In this document: in pieces, positions 1 through 7,342 of the stretch
Numbering within the stretch: position 1 is the first letter of the stretch
How the letters are laid out: every line of letters starts with the position of its first letter
NCBI GenBank assembly: GCA_020439605.1
Contig: JAGQSI010000003.1
Coordinates: forward strand, 1-27,838
Direction: 5' to 3'
DNA length: 27,838 bases
Origin: Acidimicrobiales bacterium
GTDB taxonomy: Bacteria; Actinomycetota; Acidimicrobiia; Acidimicrobiales; Iamiaceae
Notes under the pieces: model-generated
The model's input: the letters and a program-made list of their open reading frames with translations, nothing else
Database searches by the model: none
Told to the model about the DNA's origin: nothing
Made by a program: the position numbers and the translations under genes

Positions 1-1149
1 GTTATCAACCTTCTGGAGGAGAACTTTGCTGACGTTGTGGACTACGCGTTCACGGCTCGCATGGAGGACGAACTAGACGGCATCGCTGCGGGCCGAGTCC
101 AACGTGAACCATGGCTCAACCGGTTCTGGTTCGGAGACGAAGCCGGTGAACAAACCGCTGAGCTAGCCGATGTGTCTGCGGGCTCGCCGGGGCTCGCCGC
201 GTTGGTGGAACGAGGCAAGAGCGAAGCGATCGACCCTGCTGAGATCAATGTGGTGCGTCGGTTTATCACCGAGGACGGCGAAGAGATCGTGGTCAAGCCC
301 GGTCGATATGGCCCATATGTCAAGCGGGGTGAGGACAGCGCATCGATCCCGGATGACCTCACACCAGATGAGCTCACTTTGGCCAAAGCTTTGGAACTTC
401 TGGCTGCGCCAAGCGGCGATCATGCCATTGGCGAAGACCCAGAAACCGGACTGCCCATCTACGCCAAGGCCGGTCGCTTTGGGCCCTATGTTCAGCTCGG
501 TGACATGCCTGAAGGTACCGGCAAGGGTGGAAAGGTCAAAGCTCAGGACAAGCCCAAGACGGCATCTTTGTTCAAGACGATGACCCTCGACAGGATCACT
601 GTTGAAGAGGCGTTGCAGTTGTTGTCGCTACCTCGCGAGGTGGGCACAGACCCATCCGATGGTGGAGTGATTGTTGCTCAGAACGGTCGCTATGGCCCAT
701 ACATCACCAAGTCATGGACAGATGCCGAATCCGGAGCCGAAAAGACCGACACCAGATCTCTTGAGAACGAAGAACAGATCTTCGAAGTGAGTTTGGAAAA
801 GGCGCTGGCACTGTTGGCGGAACCTAAACGTCGTCAAGGCCAGTCCTCGGCCGGCCCGTTGCGAGAACTAGGTGTAGACCCGATCTCGCAGAAGCAAATG
901 GTTATCAAGGATGGCCGCTTTGGCCTCTATGTGACCGATGGCGACACCAACGCGTCGCTACGCAAGGGTGATGAACTGACAACCATTAGCGACGAGCGGG
1001 CTTCGGAACTACTGCAGTTGCGTCGTGACCGGATTGCAGAAGGTGGCGGGCCAAAGAAGAAAGCCCCAGCGAAGAAGAAGGCTGCAGCTAAAAAGGCACC
1101 CGCCAGGAAGAAGGCTGCGGCCAAGAAAGAGCCAGCGAAGAATCAATAG
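1..1149 (+). CDS. topA: DNA topoisomerase I, C-terminal part (5' truncated by window edge)
   Basis: The reading frame is open from base 1, so only the C-terminal 382 residues are present and the TOPRIM/catalytic part lies upstream. The visible part carries four repeats of the TopA C-terminal type, each with a G-R-[YF]-G-x-Y-[VI] core: GRYGPYVKRG near base 301, GRFGPYVQLG near 472, GRYGPYITKS near 685 and GRFGLYVTDG near 913. It ends in a Lys/Ala/Pro tail (KKKAPAKKKAAAKKAPARKK) typical of actinobacterial TopA; this tail helps bind DNA in characterised relatives. The enzyme relaxes negatively supercoiled DNA as a type IA topoisomerase. In related genomes tmk and holB tend to follow topA; here about 7.2 kb of accessory DNA intervenes. 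Confidence 0.95.
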   Translation, partial: VINLLEENFADVVDYAFTARMEDELDGIAAGRVQREPWLNRFWFGDEAGEQTAELADVSAGSPGLAALVERGKSEAIDPAEINVVRRFITEDGEEIVVKPGRYGPYVKRGEDSASIPDDLTPDELTLAKALELLAAPSGDHAIGEDPETGLPIYAKAGRFGPYVQLGDMPEGTGKGGKVKAQDKPKTASLFKTMTLDRITVEEALQLLSLPREVGTDPSDGGVIVAQNGRYGPYITKSWTDAESGAEKTDTRSLENEEQIFEVSLEKALALLAEPKRRQGQSSAGPLRELGVDPISQKQMVIKDGRFGLYVTDGDTNASLRKGDELTTISDERASELLQLRRDRIAEGGGPKKKAPAKKKAAAKKAPARKKAAAKKEPAKNQ

Positions 1150-1156
1150 CCGTATC

Positions 1157-1178
1157 CCGATTGAGTGGCGCTCATCGG
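1157..1178 (+). terminator. possible weak hairpin after topA
   Basis: Eight bases after the topA stop an imperfect inverted repeat can form: CCGAT-(bulged T)-GAG, loop TGGCG, then CTC-ATCGG. It has eight base pairs and one bulge but no following T-run, so intrinsic termination is only a possibility. Confidence 0.25.
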
Positions 1179-1383
1179 ATCTAGGGCGTTCCGTATCTCG
1201 CGAAGGGCTTGATGCTCAACGTCTTTACTCCAATCAACGAGGAAGTCCGCATTGACTCATCTGATTCCTCCGCTTGGGGTGGTAGTCCGCTACGCCTGAG
1301 CGAAGCCCCACAGTGCGAGTCGCGGCACCTCAAAAGACATGCACATCGATGTATTCGCAGTGGATCATTCCCGGGCCTGAACA

Positions 1384-1816
1384 GTGTTGGCGTGTGGCTC
1401 GTTGTCCGCGGGCAAGCGTTTGGCGCCGATGTTGGCTTCGTTGGTGCCAATGCTGCTCCGTGACGGCGAACTTGATCTGAGTGACCCTGGAGCTGAGTTG
1501 TTGATCTCGATGTCAGCAGCGACGATTGATCGGCGTCTGCGTAACGCTAAGGCCATGTCGGGGTTCACGGACCGTTCCCATACCAAACCCGGGTCGTTGT
1601 TACGGTCTCAGATTCCGATTCAGACCTGGTCTGAGTGGGATGAGAATCAGCCTGGTTTGTGGAGATAGATATGGTCGGCCACGCGGGTGGCAACAGTTTC
1701 ATACCTGTAGAAGAGACTGGTTGGTGGTCTCGCATGATCGAGAACCAGGCGTCAGAGGACCGACGAGAAGGAGTCGATCGCGTCCCAGTCCTCGGGCTCC
1801 AGAGGACCCAACGCTA
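1384..1816 (+). pseudogene. N-terminal half of an integrase-core (rve/DDE) transposase, frameshifted
   Basis: The frame opening at GTG 1384 reads SAGKRLAPMLASLVPMLL, then MSAATIDRRLRNAKA and SHTKPGSLLRSQIPIQTW. I recognise this as the region before the catalytic core of a widespread integrase-core transposase family often annotated as ISNCY-like. The frame stops at 1666-1668 (QPGLW-R-stop), but one base over it continues as FVEIDMVGHAGGNSF, the start of the DDE core (E-I-D-x-V-G-H). A one-base deletion near 1657 therefore split the gene. After GGNSF only a loose match remains, then a stop at 1814. The C-terminal half is absent here; a matching C-terminal piece lies on the opposite strand at 7995-8186. 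The DNA at 1150-1383 and 1817-1970 shows no gene I can support. Confidence 0.7.
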
Positions 1817-1970
1817 GGGCGACGACCTAATCGCTCACGGTGAGGCCGACAGCCAGGCCTTAGCTTAGATCCACCGTTTCGGTAGGGGCGCGTCCACCAA
1901 GAAGGCTCCTGAGGCGGGATTCTGTTGATGTCTTACGTCAACAAGCTCTCAACAACAGGAGGCACTTTCC

Positions 1971-2602
1971 CTGTCTACAGTTTCGCGCAGAATCGACCGG
2001 TTACCGTTAGGAGCGATCTTTGATCACGACGGGATTGTCGCCAACGCCGGGCTGGTAGTACCGGCGGCTTTGATGGCCCGGCTCGGCCTCGAGGAGCTGG
2101 TCGATTCCTGGGTGAACACTGGTTCATCACATCCTGGCCGCAAGCTCTTGACTGTGGTCGCAGCGGTGATCGCCGGTGCTACCCCACATCGATCACGTGA
2201 ACATCCTGCGCTCTGGGGCGACCCAACGGGTCTTGGCGTTCAAGGTGATGGCACCCTCGACGATCGGGACGTTCCTGCGGAGCTTCACCTTCGGTCATGT
2301 TCGCCAACTCGACGCCGTCTTGTCGCGGGTGCTCGCTCGGACTTGGGCGACGGGCGCTGGCCCCGGGGCCGATCCATTTGTCGTCGATTTGGATTCGACG
2401 ATCTGCGAGGTTCACGGCGAAGCGAAACAGGCTGCCGGTTACGGCTACACCGGAGTGCTTAGCTATGACCCGCTGCTAGCGACACGCGCTGGGACCGGCG
2501 AGGTGCTCTTTGCCCGAATGCGCGGGGGTTCTGCTAATACCGCCCAGCGGTGCGGCCCGTTTCGTTGACAAACTCACCGCCAATCTCAAAGCGGCTGAGT
2601 GA
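1971..2602 (+). pseudogene. IS1380-type transposase relic, N-terminal third, two frameshifts
   Basis: A good Shine-Dalgarno (AGGAGG, 1957-1962) lies 8 bases before a CTG at 1971, probably a mutated start. The frame then gives SRRIDRLPLGAIFDHDGI and ALMARLGLEELVDSWV. Near base 2180 the match moves to another frame: THIDHVNILRSGATQRVL, then PSTIGTFLRSFTFGHVRQLD, FVVDLDSTICEVHGEAKQ and AGYGYTGVLSYDPLLATR. Near 2540 it shifts again (GAARFVDKLTANLKAAE) and stops at 2600-2602. The order STxGTFLRSFTFGHVRQLD, then D-x-D-[SD]-T-I, then GYxGV is that of the IS1380 DDE transposase N-terminal part. The rest of the element and its right end are missing. The noncoding stretch 1905-1970 (TGAGGCGGGATTC onward) probably belongs to its left end. 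Confidence 0.85.
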
Positions 2603-2661
2603 CAGTAAGCGATGGATGTGTTAGTTTCGCCACAAAGATAGGTTTATCTAAGGAGCGGGCT

Positions 2662-3864
2662 GTGCGAATGCGTGAGATATGTCGATCAGTGTTGGTTGGT
2701 GTGCTTGTGTCGGCAATCGGGTTAGTGTCCTGTGGTGGCAGTGATGGTGGGTCTGAGTCTGTTGTAGGTCGTGTCGAGGGGTATTCGGCGTGGAAGGAAT
2801 ATCTGCTTAAGACCAGTTCGGATGCTCCGGGCACGGAACTAGCAGCTTCGAACGGTAAATTGTTGCTTGGTCAGATCGAGACATTTAGCAACGAGGGAGA
2901 GATAATCAATTCTGACTGGTTCCGTGTAGACATTGCTACAGGCCAGTCAACCAGGATTCAGCTCCCAGACCCTAGGCTGTCAATTCAACAAATACATGGT
3001 GTTGTTGACGGTTTTCTGCTTGTCGCCGAGAGATGTCCTGAAGGCCCTATTTTTGAGAGTAGTGAGTGTTTTGATAGCGAGTTCTATTTTTTGGGGGCAG
3101 AGGCAGAGCATTGGGTACCTGTTAAGACTCCGGTTGAATTGGGGTCCACTGATAGGGATGTGGTGTTTCGGAATATGACACTTGGTCTACAACATGGGTC
3201 GAATGTCTTGGTTGGCTCGACGATGCGTCCTGTCGGAAGTGGGTCACCTCCTGGAGATGAGTGGTTTGTTCTGCGGTGGCGTAATCAAGAATTGACTGTT
3301 GAAAGTACCCTTTCCCAAATGGTGGGATGGCCAGCTTGTATTGCTGGGGACAATCTGTACTCTTTCAAGGAGGACACCTCAGGGGTAACTGTTCAGAGTC
3401 TGACTGATATTGCTAAACGGAATCTCATTAAGTTTGCTGATTCTGTAGATACATGGCACAGTGGTGCGGGGCTAAGCCTTGGGTGTACTAGTCACGGAGC
3501 GTTCTTGATTTCTCGAGAACCGCGTCTTGGTGGCGAGGTGAGAGTGTTTCCGCTTGTTAAGGCTGGAGGGAGTCTTCTGCTCGATTCTATTACTACAGAT
3601 AATTACATTGAAGAAGTAGCTTCTGCTGCAGACAAGATTGTGATTCGCACACGAGGATTACATGGTAAGAGCGTAGATACCGCCGTAGCTTTTACTTCTA
3701 ACCTCAAAGAAGCCAAGCTTCCGGCTACTGTGGCCCACTCCGGGCTGGCTGTAGATGGAGCTAACGGAGACATCTACGCAGTGGGCCCACTGAGCAGTGC
3801 TATTTCTCGGGAGTCTGGTGGTACCAAATATTCGGTTCAAGACATACAAATTACCAAAATTTAG
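2662..3864 (+). CDS. predicted lipoprotein of unknown function (possibly beta-propeller-like)
   Basis: I do not recognise the family. The GTG at 2662 is preferred because AGGAG (2651-2655) sits 6 bases upstream; the ATG at 2668 is the alternative. The 400-residue protein starts with a short basic segment, a hydrophobic stretch (VLVGVLVSAIGLVSC) and a lipobox with Cys24, so it should be a lipid-anchored surface protein. The mature part has short beta-strand-like segments with repeated aromatic/Gly turns and scattered Cys residues but no transmembrane segment, compatible with a propeller or other all-beta fold; that is inference. Base composition is visibly AT-richer than the housekeeping genes, as in the next gene, which suggests the pair arrived by transfer. 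It follows the IS1380 relic by 59 bases. Confidence 0.75.
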   Translation: MRMREICRSVLVGVLVSAIGLVSCGGSDGGSESVVGRVEGYSAWKEYLLKTSSDAPGTELAASNGKLLLGQIETFSNEGEIINSDWFRVDIATGQSTRIQLPDPRLSIQQIHGVVDGFLLVAERCPEGPIFESSECFDSEFYFLGAEAEHWVPVKTPVELGSTDRDVVFRNMTLGLQHGSNVLVGSTMRPVGSGSPPGDEWFVLRWRNQELTVESTLSQMVGWPACIAGDNLYSFKEDTSGVTVQSLTDIAKRNLIKFADSVDTWHSGAGLSLGCTSHGAFLISREPRLGGEVRVFPLVKAGGSLLLDSITTDNYIEEVASAADKIVIRTRGLHGKSVDTAVAFTSNLKEAKLPATVAHSGLAVDGANGDIYAVGPLSSAISRESGGTKYSVQDIQITKI

Positions 3865-3915
3865 TCGATTTGCCTAAGTACAATTTATCGACTATCTTAA
3901 AGCGGTGAGTATGAA

Positions 3916-4830
3916 ATGAATGGCACACTAATGCGAGAAGCTTTCAGGAGGGCGAGAATCCATGCGGTATGTATGATAGCAGTTTCTATCATGCCGGTAT
4001 TCTCAGGCCTGCCAGCTGACGCGCAGACTATTACGGGTGTTAACCATCAAGTTCCACAGATAGTACAATTCAATACATGGGGTGGAAAGGGTAATGCCTC
4101 TAAGAGGTTCAATGCTGATATTTGGGGTCGTATTCTTAATTCGATAGTATCCCGCAATGTAAAGCCATACTTTCTTAGCTTAAATGAAGTATGTGCGAAT
4201 GGCTATAATGCATTAGCATGGGACCTTGGGGTGGCTGGATTAGGGTATTCTAGTAGTAATACTTCAGGATACAGCATTTATCACACGGTTAGCCTTGGTA
4301 ACTTCATGGGCGGCCAGATAGGTGAAGACCTCTATGGAAGTTGCGGAACCTGGTACGGTAATGCATTATTCATGCGCGGCGCTGAAAAGCCAAACACGGG
4401 TGGGGCTGGCTGGTATGACACGTCAATTCAGGGCTCCTCTGGGTATGGCGAGAAACGAAACTGGATCTGTCGCAGTTCAGCTTGGTCTGGGCGCTCTGCC
4501 TGTAGTACTCACACTCAGCCAGGCTGTCTACCCGGGTCAACTGTCCATCAGATAGAAGCGTATCGAGGGATAGGCGAGTTCGTGTCTTACGGATCAGGTG
4601 GTGTGTATGTCATGGGTGACTTAAACTGCGAACCCTATCTGTCTGGTTGGCAGGCAGCAGGTTTCAGTGAAATTCAATTGCCTAAACCACCGGGCGAATG
4701 GCATGAAACCACAGATCAACATGAAACTCTCGACTATATTTGGAGACGTAACACACCGGCCTTCTCTCTACCACCCTATATAGCCACCTCAGATGCTTCA
4801 GATCACCACTGGGTCCAAGCACATATCTAG
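3916..4830 (+). CDS. secreted endonuclease/exonuclease/phosphatase (EEP) family protein
   Basis: The 304-residue protein has an N-terminal signal peptide (basic RRARIH, hydrophobic AVCMIAVSIMPVFSG, probable cleavage after ADA-Q near residue 36). The mature part shows the EEP/DNase I-like motif order: Asn53 in VQFNTWGG, Glu91 in SLNEVC, GNALF near 149, Thr/His199 in ACSTHT, Asp235/Asn237 in GDLNCEP, LDYIW near 272 and the terminal SDHHWV (Asp296, His297). These are the metal-binding and catalytic residues of DNase I, sphingomyelinases, inositol phosphatases and CdtB-type toxins, so an active secreted phosphodiesterase or phosphatase is expected; the substrate cannot be told. Cysteine pairs fit an exported protein. 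The gene is AT-rich, lies 51 bases after the lipoprotein, and may be co-transferred with it. The 277 bases after it (4831-5107) show nothing I can support. Confidence 0.85.
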   Translation: MNGTLMREAFRRARIHAVCMIAVSIMPVFSGLPADAQTITGVNHQVPQIVQFNTWGGKGNASKRFNADIWGRILNSIVSRNVKPYFLSLNEVCANGYNALAWDLGVAGLGYSSSNTSGYSIYHTVSLGNFMGGQIGEDLYGSCGTWYGNALFMRGAEKPNTGGAGWYDTSIQGSSGYGEKRNWICRSSAWSGRSACSTHTQPGCLPGSTVHQIEAYRGIGEFVSYGSGGVYVMGDLNCEPYLSGWQAAGFSEIQLPKPPGEWHETTDQHETLDYIWRRNTPAFSLPPYIATSDASDHHWVQAHI

Positions 4831-5107
4831 TCAGATCGCACTGACATGCTTGACTTGCGGTCTTAACGCTGTAGTGGCTTTGACGGCATCGGCGACGTGT
4901 TGATGTCTGGGAGAGTTCGTCCGGTCTAGTCACGTTGTTCTGCGTCGTTGCGCAGCCCGATGACGTCGAGGAGTCGTGGGGTGCTACGCGGATTCCGGAC
5001 TGTGGAGGCTGCATGTCCCATCGCCAGATCTGATCTAGCGCGAGATGTCGCCCTGTTTGAATCGCTCGGGGTTTGGTGCAGGGTTTTGGCTTGTCCCGAG
5101 GAGGACT

Positions 5108-5704
5108 GTGTTGAGTAAGACCCAAACTTGCTATTTGCCTGAGGTTCGTGAGAAGGCGGTGGCGGTGGTGTTCGACACGAGAACATCAGGGGAGTCGTTG
5201 AAGTCGGAGTGTCAACGTGTCTCACCGTTGGTGAGCGTGAAGTTCGCGACTTTCTATAACTGGTGTAGGAACTCGCGATTGGTTACTGGTGTGGCGGCTC
5301 GCAAAGCGCAGACGGTTGGCGAGTTGGAAGCCGAGGTTCGTTTGTTACGCAGAGAGTTGCGTGAGACGAAGCGAGCGAACGAGATTTTGAAAGCTGCAGC
5401 AACTCTTTTGGGGCGGAGATCGACCGCTAATCGCAGAAGTAGCAGGGTTCGTTCGAGCGAACCGCGAAGAATTCGGGGTCGATCCGATCTGTGAAGTCTT
5501 ACAGGTCGCTCCGAGAACAATTCGTGCTCATCTTGTCGGACCGGCGTCTCAACGCAGTATGACGACGAGGTACTGACCGCGAAGATCGAGGCGTGTTACT
5601 TGGCGAACTATTCGTGTTACGGGTACCGCAAGATCTGTGCCCAGCTCGCCCGAGCTGACGTCAAGATCGGTTCGGATCGGTGCCGCCGTTTGGTGATAAC
5701 TGCT
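5108..5704 (+). pseudogene. IS3-family transposase relic (OrfA plus start of OrfB)
   Basis: OrfA starts at GTG 5108 or TTG 5111 behind GAGGAGGA (5098-5105). It reads LPEVREKAVAVVFD, then LEAEVRLLRRELRETKRANE and ILKAAATLL, the leucine-zipper end of IS3 OrfA. The OrfB frame follows as LIAEVAGFVRANREEFGVDP and ICEVLQVAPRTIRAH, but stops at a TGA near 5575. A further frame carries DDEVLTAKIEACYLANYSCY and GYRKICAQLARADVKIGSDR, the helix before the DDE core. The element stops abruptly near 5704, where a minus-strand gene fragment begins, so the catalytic core and right end are missing. In live IS3 elements OrfAB is made by programmed frameshifting; here the second break and the truncation make it dead. 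Confidence 0.85.
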
Positions 5705-5866
5705 GGGATACATACTGCCGTCGGGTCTCAGACCTGGACTTGGAGTCCGGGGCACGCCGCTGTAGGCGTCCTCAACCTCATCGAGTGTCCGGGACAGTCG
5801 CACCAGAGCCTCATCTGCATTCCGCGGGCGAGGACCTTGCCTCAGACGGTTGAAGACCTCGTTCAA
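5705..5866 (-). pseudogene. truncated small ORF of a polymorphic-toxin locus, cut by the IS3 relic
   Basis: On the minus strand, ATG 5866 opens a frame reading NADEALVRLSRTLDEVEDA, then YSGVPRTPSPGLRPDGSMYP. It reads as genuine protein up to Tyr-Pro at 5705-5710, exactly where the IS3 sequence begins on the other strand; beyond that the frame is antisense transposase. From memory, short proteins with a (D)xVED-x-x-SG[IV]P...DGRMYP pattern occur in actinobacterial toxin/immunity clusters, but I cannot name the family. It overlaps the 3' end of the preceding immunity-like gene by 56 bases in another frame. The 3' part was lost, probably when the IS3 element inserted or recombined. Confidence 0.5.
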
Positions 5867-6341
5867 CCGATCGGACCGGAAGAGTGGCCCGCTTGGGATG
5901 GTTGTCTTGGGAACAGATCCAGTACTTGCCGCGTAACCGCCGAATCACCTCATCGGGGTGCAGGCCGAGTGCCATCAGGTCTGCCTCGACTTTAGCGATA
6001 AAGTTGAGGCAACATTGCTCGACCTCGCTCCATCCCATGGGGCGGGTGAGGGGTTGAGGAATAAACACCGAGTGGAATGTCCAGCCCCCGGAGTCCTGCA
6101 CGATAGAGATCGAGCCGGCCTCCTCATACGACATCGAGTCAAAGATGAAGTCGATCCGATTCGGGGAATCGAGCCACACCAGCAAGCTGCGTGCGAGTTC
6201 AACCACTGGAAATCCTGGCTCATCAAAGACGAGCTCCTCGCGGCCGATCTGGCGAAAGTGTGCGTCCAAAGCTACCAAGCAATCTGCCTGGGTTGACCAG
6301 TTCAATTCATCGACGTACAGGTAGCCATACGTCATCTCCAT
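5811..6341 (-). CDS. immunity-like protein of a polymorphic-toxin cassette
   Basis: The start is ATG 6341, with GAGGTGG a few bases upstream; the frame extends further but that part belongs to other frames' relics. The 176-residue product is acidic and soluble, with no signal peptide or membrane segment: FDEPGFPVVELARSLLVWL (residues about 39-57), then DFIFDSMSYEEAG and GGWTFHSVF. This pattern resembles a small actinobacterial family that I recall as DUF7878, often found beside toxin genes; this is memory, not a search. It directly follows (3' on the minus strand) an RHS-core fragment with a toxin-tip ending, the usual place of the cognate immunity gene. The last 35 or so residues look less conserved and overlap the next fragment. 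Confidence 0.65.
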   Translation of the reverse strand: MEMTYGYLYVDELNWSTQADCLVALDAHFRQIGREELVFDEPGFPVVELARSLLVWLDSPNRIDFIFDSMSYEEAGSISIVQDSGGWTFHSVFIPQPLTRPMGWSEVEQCCLNFIAKVEADLMALGLHPDEVIRRLRGKYWICSQDNHPKRATLPVRSVERGLQPSEARSSPAECR

Positions 6342-6349
6342 TATGACCA

Positions 6350-6654
6350 CCTCGCTTTGACCGGAAAAGCATTGAGGACGCGGCCGTCGTAGCCGTGGTT
6401 GATGACGTTCACTCGTCGCTTCGTGGCGGTACGCCCCTCTTGATCCGATCGACACTCGAGCACCAGTCGGTCCAAGCCGCGGGGTCGGTCTTGTTGGTGG
6501 GGTCGTTGTCTGTGTAGTGGTAGGGGTTGGTTTCGGTGGTGGTTCCGGCGATGCCGTCGAGGGGGTCGGGGGTGCCGTAAGTGCCAAGTCCCCTCCAAGG
6601 ATCTCCCAGGAGTTGCCGTGGAGTCGGAATCGCCTCGACCTCACCCCAAGCCAC
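6350..6654 (-). pseudogene. RHS-repeat core fragment plus remnant of its C-terminal toxin tip
   Basis: On the minus strand the frame from GTG 6654 contains PDPLDGIAGTTTETNPYHYT and DNDPTNKTDPAAW (about 6575-6475). This is the conserved end of an RHS core: PDPLDG, N-P-Y-x-Y, NDPxNxxDP. The frame continues through a short tail and stops at 6409. In another frame the sequence goes on as INHGYDGRVLNAFPVKARW and stops at 6350, an ending (G-x-[IV]-x-[TN]-A-[FY]-P) common at the extreme C-terminus of contact-dependent and RHS toxins. So a frameshift and internal deletion left only about 30 core residues and the last residues of the tip. The immunity-like gene starts 9 bases later. Sequence upstream of PDPLDG is not RHS, so the large RHS body is gone. 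Confidence 0.7.
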
Positions 6655-6828
6655 GGGTCATCATCCAGCTTCACCTGTTGCACCGTGCTGGCCGGTCGGA
6701 GAGCGTAGATGGTGATGCCTGAGTGATCCTCACCGTCCTGAAAGACGGTGAGGATCTCCCGAGCGGGCGGCCTCATCCCACGCTCCACTTAACAAGCTGG
6801 TTCGCATTAGCATTATGGTGGAATCGAC
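6655..6828 (-). other. coding-like minus-strand relic, unassigned
   Basis: One minus-strand frame from ATG 6788 reads GITIYALRPASTVQQVKLDD, then DPWLGVRSRRFRLHGNSWEI, before running into the RHS fragment in the wrong frame. It looks protein-like and could be the C-terminal end of a further orphan immunity or toxin gene, but I do not recognise it and no start with a ribosome site is evident. It contains the hairpin listed at 6725-6756. Confidence 0.3.
6725..6756. repeat. perfect 13-bp inverted repeat, 6-base loop
   Basis: GATCCTCACCGTC (6725-6737), loop CTGAAA, then GACGGTGAGGATC (6744-6756) form a perfect 13-bp stem. There is no T-run on either side, so it is not a classical intrinsic terminator. 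It lies inside the toxin/immunity debris, just upstream of the RHS fragment on the minus strand. It could be a REP-like element, a recombination remnant or a transcription stop; only the palindrome itself is certain. Confidence 0.75.
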
Positions 6829-7136
6829 TTATGAACGCCGAGACCACAGTCCTGCCCCAATCTCCTGCTCAAGTGCAATCAGCCATGCCTGGACGGGAGA
6901 GTCGATCGGACGGTAGTAGCAGCTGGTTTCATGCAAATTGCCTCGAATATCGCGTCATCAAGCGCTGCTGCATTGAGCATTGCTAGCTCGCCAAGTGCCC
7001 TAACTACGAGCTCGACAGGCTCCGAGGTGCTGAATTCTGCAAGCTGCAGGCGAGGGGCTTGAGTATTCGATGTCCCAATCCTGACGAAGGTACCCGGCCA
7101 AGAACGACGAGAGGCTGTCAACGAGATCATCGTCAC
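6829..7136 (-). pseudogene. CdiI_2-type contact-dependent inhibition immunity protein, frameshifted
   Basis: Three minus-strand frames together give an immunity protein. The first part reads SSFLAGYLRQDWDIEYSSP (about 7115-7060), the second FSTSEPVELVVRALGELAML (about 7040-6980) and the third GNLHETSCYYRPIDSPVQAW then LIALEQEIGAGLW, ending at a TAA at 6829-6831. The Y-x-x-Q-D-W-D opening, a central Glu/Leu helix and a closing C-Y-Y-x-P...W-L helix match my recollection of the CdiI_2 family, the immunity partner of the RNase A-like CdiA-CT toxin first seen in Yersinia kristensenii. At least two frameshifts make it nonfunctional. Its start region overlaps the stop of the toxin-tip relic just upstream (GTG 7136 against TGA 7133-7135). 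Confidence 0.6.
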
Positions 7137-7342
7137 TCCGGGAACGCCGTCAGGATTCGGAAGCCGCCTGGCATGCTTGCACCGGGGCGCAATACGACTC
7201 GAACGGTCGAGGCCGACAGCACCAACGCTGACGACTGCAGAACGAGCGCGAGAACCACAAGAAGGCGCGCTGCCAAGACAGCGGTCGTCCTACGCAACGG
7301 CCGACGAGCGTCTAGGCCCTGGAACCAGGGCCCCTGACAACA
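7133..7342 (-). pseudogene. C-terminal tip of an RNase A-like CdiA-CT toxin, relic
   Basis: On the minus strand one frame ends STVRVVLRPGASMPGGFRI then LTAFPE and a TGA at 7133-7135. This is the signature end of the bacterial RNase A-like CdiA-CT domain (V-V-L-R-P...GGFRILTAFP) as I remember it. About 25 residues are convincing; the DNA upstream to 7342 is coding-like in mixed frames but not clearly assignable, so the catalytic His/Lys residues cannot be checked. The downstream neighbour is a CdiI_2-type immunity relic, the partner expected for this toxin, which strengthens the call. No core or delivery domain precedes it; an immunity gene does, so this is an orphan cassette. Confidence 0.5.

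Noticed and set aside
6342..6788. A 325-residue minus-strand protein covering RHS region and immunity gene as one
   Set aside because: Its Pro/Thr-rich middle is the RHS fragment read in the wrong frame; the genuine gene starts at 6341.
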